A stretch of DNA of 64,000 nucleotides from Levilactobacillus namurensis DSM 19117 (GTDB lineage Bacteria; Bacillota; Bacilli; Lactobacillales; Lactobacillaceae). Positions 51,049 through 59,479 of this stretch are shown here, one piece after another. Under the pieces are notes generated by a model. That model saw nothing but the letters and a program-made list of their open reading frames with translations. It searched no databases and was not told the origin of the DNA. The DNA lies in NCBI RefSeq assembly GCF_001434785.1, contig NZ_AZDT01000028.1:32638-96637 (forward strand), in the 5' to 3' direction. A program made the position numbers and the translations under genes. The stretch's first letter is position 1. Each line of letters opens with the position of its first letter.

Positions 51049-51831
51049 TTACTTTCTAACGGTTAAGTAGTTCGCCCGAATGGCCCGTTCTTGTGCCGGG
51101 GTAATCTTCAGGCCCTTGTGAATGTAGTTACTCATTGACCCGTATTGGGATTGAACATCGTTAAAGAATTGGTTCAATAAGGCTGGCTTAGCCCAGGTTA
51201 CCCCCAACTGAGTGTTGGACAAGAGGTAGTCGCGTTGAATATCCTTCCGGCTCACACCCAAGATGGTGTACAGAATTGCTGCCGCGGTTCCCGTCCGGTC
51301 CATCCCGTGGGAACAGTGGAAGAGCAGGGACCCCTTCTTTTGTTGTGCAACCAACGTTAATAGACGATGGTAGCTCCGCTTAGCAGCTGGCTTGAAGGCC
51401 ATGTCCTTGTACATCCCCGCATCGTCGTTGTCGTAGTTCGAACGCGTGCCCAGGACGGAGGCTTGTAAGTAGTTGACCCCTTCGATCAGCGCATCCGGCT
51501 TCTTCTTGATCTGGTCAGCCGTTCGCAAATCAACAATCTGCTTAAGGTGCCAGTCTTGCGTTAACCGGGTGCCATCCAACGTGGTCAACTTATCTAAGGA
51601 ATCGGCTCGCAACAGCCGGCCGCGCTTCACGTAACGGCCGCTCTTGGTCTTGTAGCCCCCCATATCACGAGCGTTTTCCGCCCCATCTAAGTGAATTGGT
51701 CGGTTGACCTTCTGAGATACTGTCGGTTGTAAGGCCGCATCCGTGGTCGTGGCGGCCATCACGGGAGACGCCGTGGTCCCGAATAACGCTAAGGCACACC
51801 CAAAACTAATCAATAATCGCTGTAGACGCAT
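51049..51831 (-). CDS. Secreted tyrosine-phosphatase-like enzyme 3 (Y_phosphatase3 type)
   Basis: A 260-residue paralogue of the two phosphatases at 41-43 kb. Signal peptide ending VMAA, then ENARDMGGYKT, GRLLRADSL, KQIVDLRT and the P-loop HCSHGMDRTG (Cys173, Arg179). The loop is the DRTG form, unlike the DRAG of the other two, so it is the most canonical. The ATG at 51831 lies 10 nt after AAAGGGG; a TTG three codons upstream would touch that site. It has its own box array and is divergent from the serine hydrolase. Confidence 0.88.
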   Translation of the reverse strand: MRLQRLLISFGCALALFGTTASPVMAATTTDAALQPTVSQKVNRPIHLDGAENARDMGGYKTKSGRYVKRGRLLRADSLDKLTTLDGTRLTQDWHLKQIVDLRTADQIKKKPDALIEGVNYLQASVLGTRSNYDNDDAGMYKDMAFKPAAKRSYHRLLTLVAQQKKGSLLFHCSHGMDRTGTAAAILYTILGVSRKDIQRDYLLSNTQLGVTWAKPALLNQFFNDVQSQYGSMSNYIHKGLKITPAQERAIRANYLTVRK

Positions 51832-51861
51832 CTGTTTCAAACCCCTTTCTGAAGTATTCTT

Positions 51862-51915
51862 AGAATAGCAGGGTTGTGTAAAGAAACGTCAAAAGCCTTG
51901 TAGAAGTTGTGTAAA
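51862..51915 (-). promoter_or_regulatory. PhoP/PhoB-like box array and promoter of the third phosphatase gene
   Basis: On the minus strand TTTACA (51910-51915), TCTACA (51899-51904), TTTGAC (51888-51893) and TTTACA (51877-51882) are spaced exactly 11 bp. Nine bases after the last comes the -10 hexamer TATTCT (51862-51867). Four in-phase boxes make this the clearest of the three arrays. Confidence 0.7.
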
Positions 51916-51939
51916 CTATTTTATCGATAAATTAATATT

Positions 51940-51980
51940 GCCAATCCGTACTTAGAATCGAAGTACAGATTGGCTTTTTT
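51940..51980 (+). terminator. Isolated terminator-like hairpin
   Basis: GCCAATC-CGTACTT pairs with AAGTAC-A-GATTGGC around a 7-nt loop and is followed by TTTTTT. No gene ends upstream of it on the plus strand; both flanking genes start outward. It may end a small RNA or be an attenuator for the serine hydrolase. Confidence 0.75.
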
Positions 51981-52108
51981 ACTGAAGCCCCTAAATTTTT
52001 AGCCATCATGATTGATTTGCCCCCCGCAATACCTAAAAGCAAGCGTATAATGAGTCCTATAATTGAATTTACGTTTAACTATTTTTCAACTGAAACGAGG
52101 CGACTCCT

Positions 52109-53077
52109 TTGCACTTCAAACCAACTCCTAATTTCTGGGCTCAACACCGGCACGGCCTACGACTCATCGTTTTGGCCATCGCCTTAATCTGGGGTGGCGT
52201 CTGGGGGCTCCAGTACCATCACAATTCCGTAGCCAAGACGTCTGCTCGGCTGACCACCCAACCCGTGAATACGGCCCGCATCACCACACAGCAACGACAT
52301 TTAAGGAAACGATTACAGCATTACCTAAACCATGAGACGGCGGATGGCACCACCAGCATCAGCTTCTACAACCTCTCCCCTAAGCCCGGCAGCCCCGCCG
52401 CCAAAGCGTCCCTCACCCACCGGTTCTATCATCAAGGTGACCTCGCGACTTCCGCCAACGCGCACACTCCCGTGGTCTCCGCAAGCACCTACAAGCTCTT
52501 CATGGCGGCCTACGTTCTCCACCTTCACCACCAAGGTAACTTGACCTGGACACCGACCAGTACCACCGGTTTCGAGGAAATGATCGTTCACAGCGACAAC
52601 ACCTTCGCCGAAAACATTCTGGACGCCTACGGTTTGGACGGCATCAACACCTTCATCGGCGACCAAAACTGGTTCGCCCCCGTCTTCGTAGCCGGCCAAG
52701 CCTCCCAAACCACGGCTTATAGCTTGACCTTGGCCCTAAAGGACCTCGCACTTCAAACTGGACCGTTCAAATCAGCTAAGGATCGGCAGTGGCTACTCCA
52801 CCTCATGTCCCAGCAGGTCTACCGTACCGGGATTCCCGCCGGGGCAGCGACCGCTAAGCAAGGGACCACCGTGGCCGACAAGGTTGGTTGGTACGCCGAC
52901 ACCAACAACGACGCCGGCTTGGTGACCCTGCCTAACGGGCAACGCTACATTCTCGTGATCATGACCCACGGCCATATGCAAAGCGGCTTCAGCGGCTTCC
53001 CGCGCATTGCCAAGATTACGACCCACATCCAAAAGATGGTTTATGGCAAATCCGCCACGGCTAAATTAGCTCCCTAA
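52109..53077 (+). CDS. Membrane-anchored serine hydrolase of the beta-lactamase fold
   Basis: A 322-residue protein with an N-terminal signal-anchor (LRLIVLAIALIWGGVWGL). The catalytic motifs of the penicillin-binding/class A beta-lactamase fold are present: SxxK as STYK (126-129), SDN (162-164) and KVG (258-260) in place of KTG. It acts outside the membrane. It could be a beta-lactamase, a D,D-peptidase or an esterase; the family in lactobacilli is usually called a class A beta-lactamase-like serine hydrolase. TTG start with GAGG 8 nt upstream; TATAAT at 52047-52052. Confidence 0.85.
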   Translation: MHFKPTPNFWAQHRHGLRLIVLAIALIWGGVWGLQYHHNSVAKTSARLTTQPVNTARITTQQRHLRKRLQHYLNHETADGTTSISFYNLSPKPGSPAAKASLTHRFYHQGDLATSANAHTPVVSASTYKLFMAAYVLHLHHQGNLTWTPTSTTGFEEMIVHSDNTFAENILDAYGLDGINTFIGDQNWFAPVFVAGQASQTTAYSLTLALKDLALQTGPFKSAKDRQWLLHLMSQQVYRTGIPAGAATAKQGTTVADKVGWYADTNNDAGLVTLPNGQRYILVIMTHGHMQSGFSGFPRIAKITTHIQKMVYGKSATAKLAP

Positions 53078-53106
53078 TTATTTACATAGCAAGGTTGAAC
53101 CCCGTC

Positions 53107-53153
53107 AAAGCGCCACTCCCCATGGAATTTTTCCAGAGAAGTGGCGCTTTAAC
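53107..53153 (+). terminator. Terminator after the serine hydrolase gene
   Basis: AAAGCGCCACT pairs with AGTGGCGCTTT with a long loop, 30 bp after the stop. Confidence 0.75.
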
Positions 53154-53227
53154 TTGATAACCGGATTATCGTAAATTTACAAATCAACGTTTTTGGGATT
53201 TGGATCACTAATGACATACCTACAACT

Positions 53228-53271
53228 CAAAAAGACCACTTTTGAACGGCATTTAGCCCGTCAAAAGTGAC
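53228..53271 (-). terminator. Terminator after the potassium channel gene
   Basis: CACTTTTGA with TCAAAAGTG and inner CGG/CCG arms form a long stem on the minus strand, then TCTTTTTGAG. Confidence 0.8.
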
Positions 53272-53281
53272 CCTTGTCCCC

Positions 53282-54037
53282 CTAATTTCCCTGATTCTTC
53301 TGTTGCAAAGCCCGCTTGATTTCCGCTAAATCCTGCTTGAGCGCCGCATTTTCCTGCTCAATCGTGGTCAAGTGCTGCTCCAGTTTCTGGTAATCCGACG
53401 TAGTGTGGCGCTGGGAAAAGTACGTGGTAATGGTACTGGTCAGTGACCCGATGAAGCCGATTCCCACCAGCATCAACATTGCCGCTGCCCATTTCCCCAC
53501 CACGGTATGCGGCGTCACGTCACCGTACCCCACCGTCGTCGTCGTGGTGATGGCCCACCATAGGGCCTGGCCCCACGAGACCTGCTCCGCGTAGGTGTAT
53601 AACGACGCGGACAACAAGATAATAATCAGACTGGTCCACACCAAGTAACCGAACCCATTGGTATGAAAGAACCCGCGCAACTGCCCGCGTAGTTTCCCCA
53701 CGAAACCCACCAGTCGAATCAAGCGGAAGAACTGGGTCAACCGAAAGATGCGCGTTAGTCGGGCCAGACGGAAGAAGCTAAAAATGGCGCTAAACGGGAT
53801 AATCGCCAACAAGTCAAAGATGTTGTGCCGGAAAAAGGCCCACTTCGCGGGGGCTCGCCAGAAGCGTACCAGATAATCGACCGTAAAGAACGCTAAGATT
53901 CCAGCATCCACCCAGGCCCAAGGCCCGCGGTCGAGGTCCACCACACCGGCTAGCTGTAAGATCACCAGGGCAATCGACACCAACGCTAAAATCACCACTG
54001 TCACGCGATATTCATGGTGCCACCGTTGCCATTGCAC
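53282..54037 (-). CDS. Voltage-gated-type potassium channel
   Basis: A 251-residue six-helix channel subunit. S4 has regularly spaced arginines (RLARLTRIFRLTQFFRLIRL). The pore filter is TTTTTVGYGD, specific for K+. The C-terminus after S6 is a coiled coil (LEQHLTTIEQENAALKQDL) that may drive tetramer formation. The longer frame begins at 54079, but the GTG at 54037 has GGGGG 7-8 nt upstream and is preferred. Confidence 0.9.
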   Translation of the reverse strand: MQWQRWHHEYRVTVVILALVSIALVILQLAGVVDLDRGPWAWVDAGILAFFTVDYLVRFWRAPAKWAFFRHNIFDLLAIIPFSAIFSFFRLARLTRIFRLTQFFRLIRLVGFVGKLRGQLRGFFHTNGFGYLVWTSLIIILLSASLYTYAEQVSWGQALWWAITTTTTVGYGDVTPHTVVGKWAAAMLMLVGIGFIGSLTSTITTYFSQRHTTSDYQKLEQHLTTIEQENAALKQDLAEIKRALQQKNQGN

Positions 54038-54119
54038 GTCGTTTACCCCCTGTCGTCCGAATCCATTTTCTAAACTCAATCGTACTACGGAACCGATTTT
54101 CAGGGTAGCCCTAAGTCCC

Positions 54120-54797
54120 TTAACTTTGCCCCGTCAGTTGCGAGACCCGGAAGTTATGCCGTAGACCGGGCCAGATATACCGGTCGGATAACCCGATCAG
54201 TGGACCATTACCCAAAAGACAGAACAACGTTCCAATGTTGACCGAGTAGAGGCGGTGCGTGAACAGGACCGTTAAGATGATTATGGCTACAGGCACCAAG
54301 AAGTTCACGATTTGAGCGGTCATCACCCGGCCGTTAAAATAGAGGAACCGCAGAATATTGGTCGTGTCATCGTTGGGGTGCATGATCAAGTTCGCCCGTT
54401 GGTACAGCGAAATCGCACAGCAAAACGTGACCACCCCTAGTAAGCAGACCACGATTTTAGGAATAACCGACAAATCAGGCACACCTAGCCGGGTAAACCC
54501 AGCCACAAAAGTGTTCACAAAATAACTAAAACACGAAATAAAGGCCACCTCACCCACGAAGCGCCAGGTATCCCAGTGACGAATCAGAAGTTGATTAATC
54601 ACCGCCGTTAAGACCCCAACCACCAACATCGGCCACCCCACCGTAGTACCAAATAAGTGCCCTAAGTTGACCTCCGACGCAGTCCAAGGACTGGTCCCCA
54701 TGTTTGTGGCGACCGTGAGACCATTTCCCAACGCATTGATCACCAGACCTAAGATTAAGGCTAAGACCCGTTGCGGCATGGGATTATTTTGTGCCAT
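54120..54797 (-). CDS. YczE/YyaS-like membrane protein (YitT-related)
   Basis: A 225-residue protein with about six hydrophobic segments. The N-terminal motif LILGLVINALGNGLTVATNMGTSPW is characteristic of the YczE/YyaS membrane family, whose function is unknown. The ATG at 54797 follows a GGAAAGAAG site. It neighbours the glutathione peroxidase gene (41 bp) on the same strand. Confidence 0.8.
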   Translation of the reverse strand: MAQNNPMPQRVLALILGLVINALGNGLTVATNMGTSPWTASEVNLGHLFGTTVGWPMLVVGVLTAVINQLLIRHWDTWRFVGEVAFISCFSYFVNTFVAGFTRLGVPDLSVIPKIVVCLLGVVTFCCAISLYQRANLIMHPNDDTTNILRFLYFNGRVMTAQIVNFLVPVAIIILTVLFTHRLYSVNIGTLFCLLGNGPLIGLSDRYIWPGLRHNFRVSQLTGQS

Positions 54798-54838
54798 ATC
54801 AAAACTTCTTTCCAACTAAGATAGGATTATCCTAGCGG

Positions 54839-55336
54839 TTAAACGTCGGCTTTGTCAACGCCTGCCGGGGCCTGGAGCGCCGCTAAAATGGCCGTCTCCA
54901 TCTTCTTGGGACTAGTCGTAGGCGCGTACCGCTTGATCAACTGCCCATCGCGTCCTACCAAGAATTTGGTAAAGTTCCACTTGATGCGGCCATGCCCTGA
55001 GGCGGCCTTAAGGTACCTAAACAACGGGTCTGCATGGTCTCCGTTAACCTGCACCCGCTGGGTCATCGGGAAGGTAACCCCGTAATGTAGTTGGCAAAAG
55101 TCACTAGCCGCTTCATCCGAATCTAGCTCCTGGTGGAATTGGTTCGACGGTAAGCCCAAGATTACCAACCCTTGGTCCCGGTACCGCTGATACAACGCTT
55201 CGAGCGCCGTTAGCTGAGGCGCTAACCCGCACTTGCTAGCCGTGTTGACGATGACCACGACCTGCCCCCGATACGCCGCTAGGTCTAGTGGCTGCCCACT
55301 CATTTCCGTTTCTTTAAACCCATAGATAGTTGTCAT
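54839..55336 (-). CDS. Glutathione peroxidase family protein
   Basis: A 165-residue thiol peroxidase. The peroxidatic Cys is in VNTASKCGLAPQ, Gln in GLPSNQFHQE and Trp in KWNFTKFLVGRDG, the classic tetrad. Cys takes the place of selenocysteine, as usual in bacteria, so it probably uses thioredoxin rather than glutathione. The ATG at 55336 follows AAGGAGA by 7 nt. Confidence 0.93.
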   Translation of the reverse strand: MTTIYGFKETEMSGQPLDLAAYRGQVVVIVNTASKCGLAPQLTALEALYQRYRDQGLVILGLPSNQFHQELDSDEAASDFCQLHYGVTFPMTQRVQVNGDHADPLFRYLKAASGHGRIKWNFTKFLVGRDGQLIKRYAPTTSPKKMETAILAALQAPAGVDKADV

Positions 55337-55435
55337 GCGACCGTCTCCTTCGACCATTTTAGTTGCTTGCAATTTAGTGTTTCCCAATTAACTTTAGGGC
55401 CATTATAAGCGTTTTAATGGACAACTGCACGCACA

Positions 55436-55473
55436 AAAACGGCCCCACATGACGTGCAGACCGCTTTTTAAAG
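55436..55473 (-). terminator. Possible terminator after the aldo-keto reductase gene
   Basis: AAAAAGCGGTC and GGGCCGTTTTT flank a 13-nt loop with two imperfect pairs; the T-run is good. Weak evidence. Confidence 0.45.
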
Positions 55474-55492
55474 CCTCTATTGACTTCATGCG

Positions 55493-56332
55493 TTAATCAA
55501 ATTCTTCATACTCATTCGGATCCTGCCCATCGATCCGACCATCAGGACGGTCTAAGGCGTTAACGGCCGCCAATTCATCTTCCGTCAGACTAAAGTCAAA
55601 GATGTCGAGGTTACCGCGTTGGTGCTTCAGATTGCGGGCCTTAGGAATCGGCACGATGCCCCGCTGGGTGTGCCACCGCAGAACAATCTGCCCCACGTTC
55701 TTTTGGTACTTACCGGCTAGATCGCGAATCACGGGTTCTTGCAACGCCGCGCTCCCCCGACCTAACGGACTCCAGGCTTCCGTCACGATTCCCCGGTCAT
55801 AGTCGGCTTGCCGCATCCGTTCTTGGACCCAGTACGGATGACACTCAATCTGGTTAACGGCCGGCGTCACACCAGTCTCTTGAATAATCCGGTCAAGATG
55901 CTCCGGTTCAAAGTTAGACACGCCAATCGACCGAATCAGGCCCCGGGTCCGCGCATCGATCATGGCCTGCCAAGCCTCAACATAGTGGTTCCGCTTAGGG
56001 AGTGGCCAATGGATCAAGTAGAGGTCAAAGTAGTCTAAACCCATCCGGTACAGCGACTCCTGGATAGCCATGGTGGCATCGGCGTAACGGTGGTACTTCC
56101 CGGGGAGCTTAGAGGTCACGAAGAACGCCGACCGTGGTAAGCCGGACCGGCGAATCGCCTCACCCACGGCCCCCTCGTTATCGTAATTGGTGGCGGTATC
56201 TAGACTGCGATACCCGTCTTGAATCGCCGCGAGAATCTGGTTAACTCCCGCGCCACCCCGAATCTGGTAAGTCCCTAGACCAATCACTGGCATCTGAACC
56301 CCATCGTTTAAGGTCAACTCTGGTACTTGCAT
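55493..56332 (-). CDS. Aldo-keto reductase
   Basis: A 279-residue NADPH-dependent reductase of the AKR5-like group: IGLGTYQIRGG, catalytic Asp/Tyr in SLDTATNYDNEGAVG, Lys in VTSKLPGK, His in LIHWPLP and the NADP motif PIPKARNLKHQRGNLDIFDF. Acts on aldehydes, keto sugars or 2,5-diketogluconate-type substrates; specificity unknown. Confidence 0.93.
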   Translation of the reverse strand: MQVPELTLNDGVQMPVIGLGTYQIRGGAGVNQILAAIQDGYRSLDTATNYDNEGAVGEAIRRSGLPRSAFFVTSKLPGKYHRYADATMAIQESLYRMGLDYFDLYLIHWPLPKRNHYVEAWQAMIDARTRGLIRSIGVSNFEPEHLDRIIQETGVTPAVNQIECHPYWVQERMRQADYDRGIVTEAWSPLGRGSAALQEPVIRDLAGKYQKNVGQIVLRWHTQRGIVPIPKARNLKHQRGNLDIFDFSLTEDELAAVNALDRPDGRIDGQDPNEYEEFD

Positions 56333-56407
56333 CTAATCATCCTTTCCAAGACTGCTCTCCGTCCCATAGACAGACGGAACCTTCACGAATTAGCTTACAC
56401 CCCTCAT

Positions 56408-57595
56408 TTAGGCTTGTGAAGGTTGGGCGGAGCGGTGTTGGGCAATGGCGCGGTTCAGCACCAGCGCCAAGACCAAGGAAATGGCCGCAAAAACGGCCGC
56501 ACTCCAACTGATGTAGCGCAGGCCCACGACGCCCAGCATCCCCGAAGCCGTGGCTGACCCCAGCGAGATTCCGAAGTTAAAGAAGATCGAGTTCAGCGAA
56601 GACGCCAGCACCGTTGATTGTGGGTACTCCCGCTCCGCGATGTTTAGAAAATGAATCTGAATCGGTGAATTCAAAATCGTTACGATCAGGGTCAGAATCA
56701 AGAGGATTCCCAGACCAATCAGCTTGCTGTTCATCCCCCAAGGGAGCAGCAACAGCAATACGATATCCGCCACATAGAACCGCGGCATGACCCGTAGCCC
56801 GTTTCGTTCCGCCAGCATCCCCGAGAAACGATTACACAGGATGTTCATGATTCCAATCAGGAACAATAGCCAGTTCAGACTAGTGGTACTGAAGCCTAAG
56901 CCGGTGGTCAGAATTGGTCGAATGTAGGTGTAATAGGCGTACATGGTCGCCGCAGTGAACAGGACCAAGACGATTCCCAGGTAGATTCGCTTGTCCGCCA
57001 ACAGGACCAGCTGATTCTTGATGCTGCCCTGAACCTGTTCAACTTGCTTGGGCAACAACCACCCAAGTAACAGGCAGGTCACCAGACTGATGACCGTGAT
57101 CAGGTAAAAGGCATCGTGCCAGCTATACGCCGTACTGATGGCCGTCCCAATCGGCACCCCGAAGACTGAAGCGATACTGAAGCCCGCGAAGATCCACGAG
57201 ACCAGGTTCGCCCGCTTCTCCCGTGGCGCAATGGCGCTGGCGAAGGTCATGATCAGGGAGATAATGGCGCCGGCCACTACGGCCGTCAAGACCCGTGAAA
57301 GTAACAGCACCGTGAAGTTCATCGCCAAACCACTGAGCGTGTTACCCACCAAAAAGATGACCATTAAAACCATCAGCGTTTTATAGCGACTGAACCGGTT
57401 GGTCAGAATGGTGATAAACGGCGTGCTCACGGCATAAACGGTCGCAAAGATGGTGACCAAATAGCCCACTAATGAAACGGACACGTGAAACTCTTGGGCG
57501 ATATCGGAGAGGACCCCGACCACGATAAATTCGTTACACCCCAACATAAAGGCGACCAGCACGAAGACGATGGCCTGCCAACGGTACTTGTTCAT
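56408..57595 (-). CDS. MFS transporter (AraJ/YdhP-like), copy 1
   Basis: A 395-residue, 12-helix MFS protein: VFVLVAFMLGCNEFIVVGVLSDIAQEF, FITILTNRFSRYKTLMVLMV (motif A), SIASVFGVPIGTAIS (motif C). The family exports sugars or drugs. GGAGG precedes its ATG. A close paralogue lies 81 bp upstream on the same strand. Confidence 0.9.
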   Translation of the reverse strand: MNKYRWQAIVFVLVAFMLGCNEFIVVGVLSDIAQEFHVSVSLVGYLVTIFATVYAVSTPFITILTNRFSRYKTLMVLMVIFLVGNTLSGLAMNFTVLLLSRVLTAVVAGAIISLIMTFASAIAPREKRANLVSWIFAGFSIASVFGVPIGTAISTAYSWHDAFYLITVISLVTCLLLGWLLPKQVEQVQGSIKNQLVLLADKRIYLGIVLVLFTAATMYAYYTYIRPILTTGLGFSTTSLNWLLFLIGIMNILCNRFSGMLAERNGLRVMPRFYVADIVLLLLLPWGMNSKLIGLGILLILTLIVTILNSPIQIHFLNIAEREYPQSTVLASSLNSIFFNFGISLGSATASGMLGVVGLRYISWSAAVFAAISLVLALVLNRAIAQHRSAQPSQA

Positions 57596-57676
57596 ATGGA
57601 TGTTCCTCCAGAGAAAATTTTGATACTCCTAGCGTACACTTTCGCACCCCAAATGGGCAGTTAAATTACTCAGGAA

Positions 57677-58864
57677 TTAAGATTCCGCAGCGGCCGTGGC
57701 CCGGTGCCGGGCAATCGTACGATTCAGGCTTAAGGATAGCACTAGCGAGACGCCAGCAAAGAGTAACGCGCCCCACCAGAGATTCCCCAGACCCGCCAGA
57801 CTCAAGACGCCCGAGGCCGTGGCTGATCCCAGTGAAATCCCGATGTTAAAGAAGATGGCGTTCAACGCCGAAGCGAGCGCCGTGGCTTGCGGGTAACGCT
57901 CCTCGGCCACATCCAAGAACATGATCTGCAGTGGTGAGCCCGCTAGCAACACCACTAAAGTCAGGACTAGGAGCAACGCGTACCCCGTCCAGGGCAGCAA
58001 CATGGCGACGGGGAACAGTAGGAAGAGGACCATGTCGAAGACGTAGAGTCGCGGCATGAACCGCAATCCGTCGTGTTCGGCCAGGCTTCCCGAGACCCGA
58101 TTGCTGATAATGCTGACAATCCCGATGACCATCAATAACCAGTTCAGGCTGGTGGTGTTGAAGCCCAGTGTGGTGGTGATCAACGGCCGGATGTAGGTGT
58201 AGTAAGCGTAAGACGTGGCCGCCGAAAAGAGGATCAGCGCCGCGCCCAGCAAGATGCGTTTGTCCGTCAACAGCACCAATTGGTCCTTGATGCCGCCACC
58301 GGCTTGCTTCAGGTCCCGGGGTAAGAGCCAGCCCAGAATCAGGCAGGTGACCAGGCTCAGCAGTGAGATCACGTGAAAGGCGTTCTGCCACCCGAAGTTG
58401 GTACTGATGGCCGTCCCAATCGGCACCCCAATGACCGAGGCGATGCTGAACCCGGCCGCTAACCAGGAGATCAGCACGGCCCGTTTATTCCGCGGCGCAA
58501 TCACGTTACAGATGGCGATACTCAGTGACTCGATGGTCCCGGCCACGATTGCGGTGATCATCCGGGCCGCCACTAGAATCGGGAAGCTGGTGGCGAACCC
58601 GGTCAAGGTGTTGCCAATCAGGAAAATCACCATCAGCCCCATAAAGGTGTGGTACCGGTTAAACCGGTTGGTCAGCACCGTGATCAACGGCGTACTGATG
58701 GCGTAGACGGTCGCAAAGATGGTGACCAGATACCCCACCGTGGGAACCGCCACGTGTAGCGACCCCGCGATGTCGGAAATGATGCCGACCACGATAAATT
58801 CATTACAGCCTAACATGAACGACACTAAGACGAACGATGCGGCTTGCAGTTGGTATTTACTCAC
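57677..58864 (-). CDS. MFS transporter (AraJ/YdhP-like), copy 2
   Basis: A 395-residue paralogue of the gene downstream, sharing VSFMLGCNEFIVVGIISDIA, LITVLTNRFNRYHTFMGLMV, FSIASVIGVPIGTAIS and the same length. The GTG at 58864 has GAGAGGAG 7 nt upstream. The two arose by tandem duplication and have diverged moderately. Confidence 0.9.
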   Translation of the reverse strand: MSKYQLQAASFVLVSFMLGCNEFIVVGIISDIAGSLHVAVPTVGYLVTIFATVYAISTPLITVLTNRFNRYHTFMGLMVIFLIGNTLTGFATSFPILVAARMITAIVAGTIESLSIAICNVIAPRNKRAVLISWLAAGFSIASVIGVPIGTAISTNFGWQNAFHVISLLSLVTCLILGWLLPRDLKQAGGGIKDQLVLLTDKRILLGAALILFSAATSYAYYTYIRPLITTTLGFNTTSLNWLLMVIGIVSIISNRVSGSLAEHDGLRFMPRLYVFDMVLFLLFPVAMLLPWTGYALLLVLTLVVLLAGSPLQIMFLDVAEERYPQATALASALNAIFFNIGISLGSATASGVLSLAGLGNLWWGALLFAGVSLVLSLSLNRTIARHRATAAAES

Positions 58865-59049
58865 ATTGAAACTCCTCTCCAAAAAAGCTCTTACCTCTTA
58901 CTCTACCGTACTTTTCCGCGAAAGGAAACGTGCCAAATTAGCCAATATGCTTCCCAAAAGTCACCTATTTTGTGCTCCGGAAAATTCCCCGCTTGTCCAT
59001 AAAACCAGCATGGTATACTTGACCTAAACACAAACCGGGAGGCAAACTT

Positions 59050-59460
59050 ATGATTCGTCCAATTGTTCACGATCCCCAGCAACTTAACCATCGTGCGGCT
59101 CCAGCCACTCCGGCCGACGCCGCCATCATCACGGACCTCATCGACACCCTTCGTGCTCACCAAGACAACTGCGTGGGCATGGCCGCCAACATGATCGGTC
59201 AAAACGTCCGCATCATCGTGGTCTTGATGGGCGTCTTACCCGTCGCGCTGGTCAACCCCCAGATTCGTCAAAAACGCGACCCCTTCGCCACTCAAGAGGG
59301 GTGCTTATCCCTTGAGGGCGAACGGCCCACGACCCGCTACCAGACCATCACGGTCGACTACCAGGACCAACAGTTCCAGGCTCACCACCAAGAGTTTACG
59401 GGCTTTATTGCCCAGATCATTCAACACGAAGTCGACCACTGTAACGGCATCGTGATTTAA
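59050..59460 (+). CDS. Peptide deformylase-like protein, type III
   Basis: A 136-residue protein with the metal ligands of deformylases: Cys85 in EGCLSLEG, His126 and His130 with Glu127 in QHEVDH. Motif 1 reads GMAANMIG instead of GxGLAAxQ, so the oxyanion Gln is Met; this is the short type III form common in lactobacilli. Whether it removes formyl groups from nascent proteins is unclear. An extended -10 (TGGTATACT) lies about 40 bp upstream. Confidence 0.85.
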   Translation: MIRPIVHDPQQLNHRAAPATPADAAIITDLIDTLRAHQDNCVGMAANMIGQNVRIIVVLMGVLPVALVNPQIRQKRDPFATQEGCLSLEGERPTTRYQTITVDYQDQQFQAHHQEFTGFIAQIIQHEVDHCNGIVI

Positions 59461-59479
59461 CCCGAAAGGAGTCTTCGAT

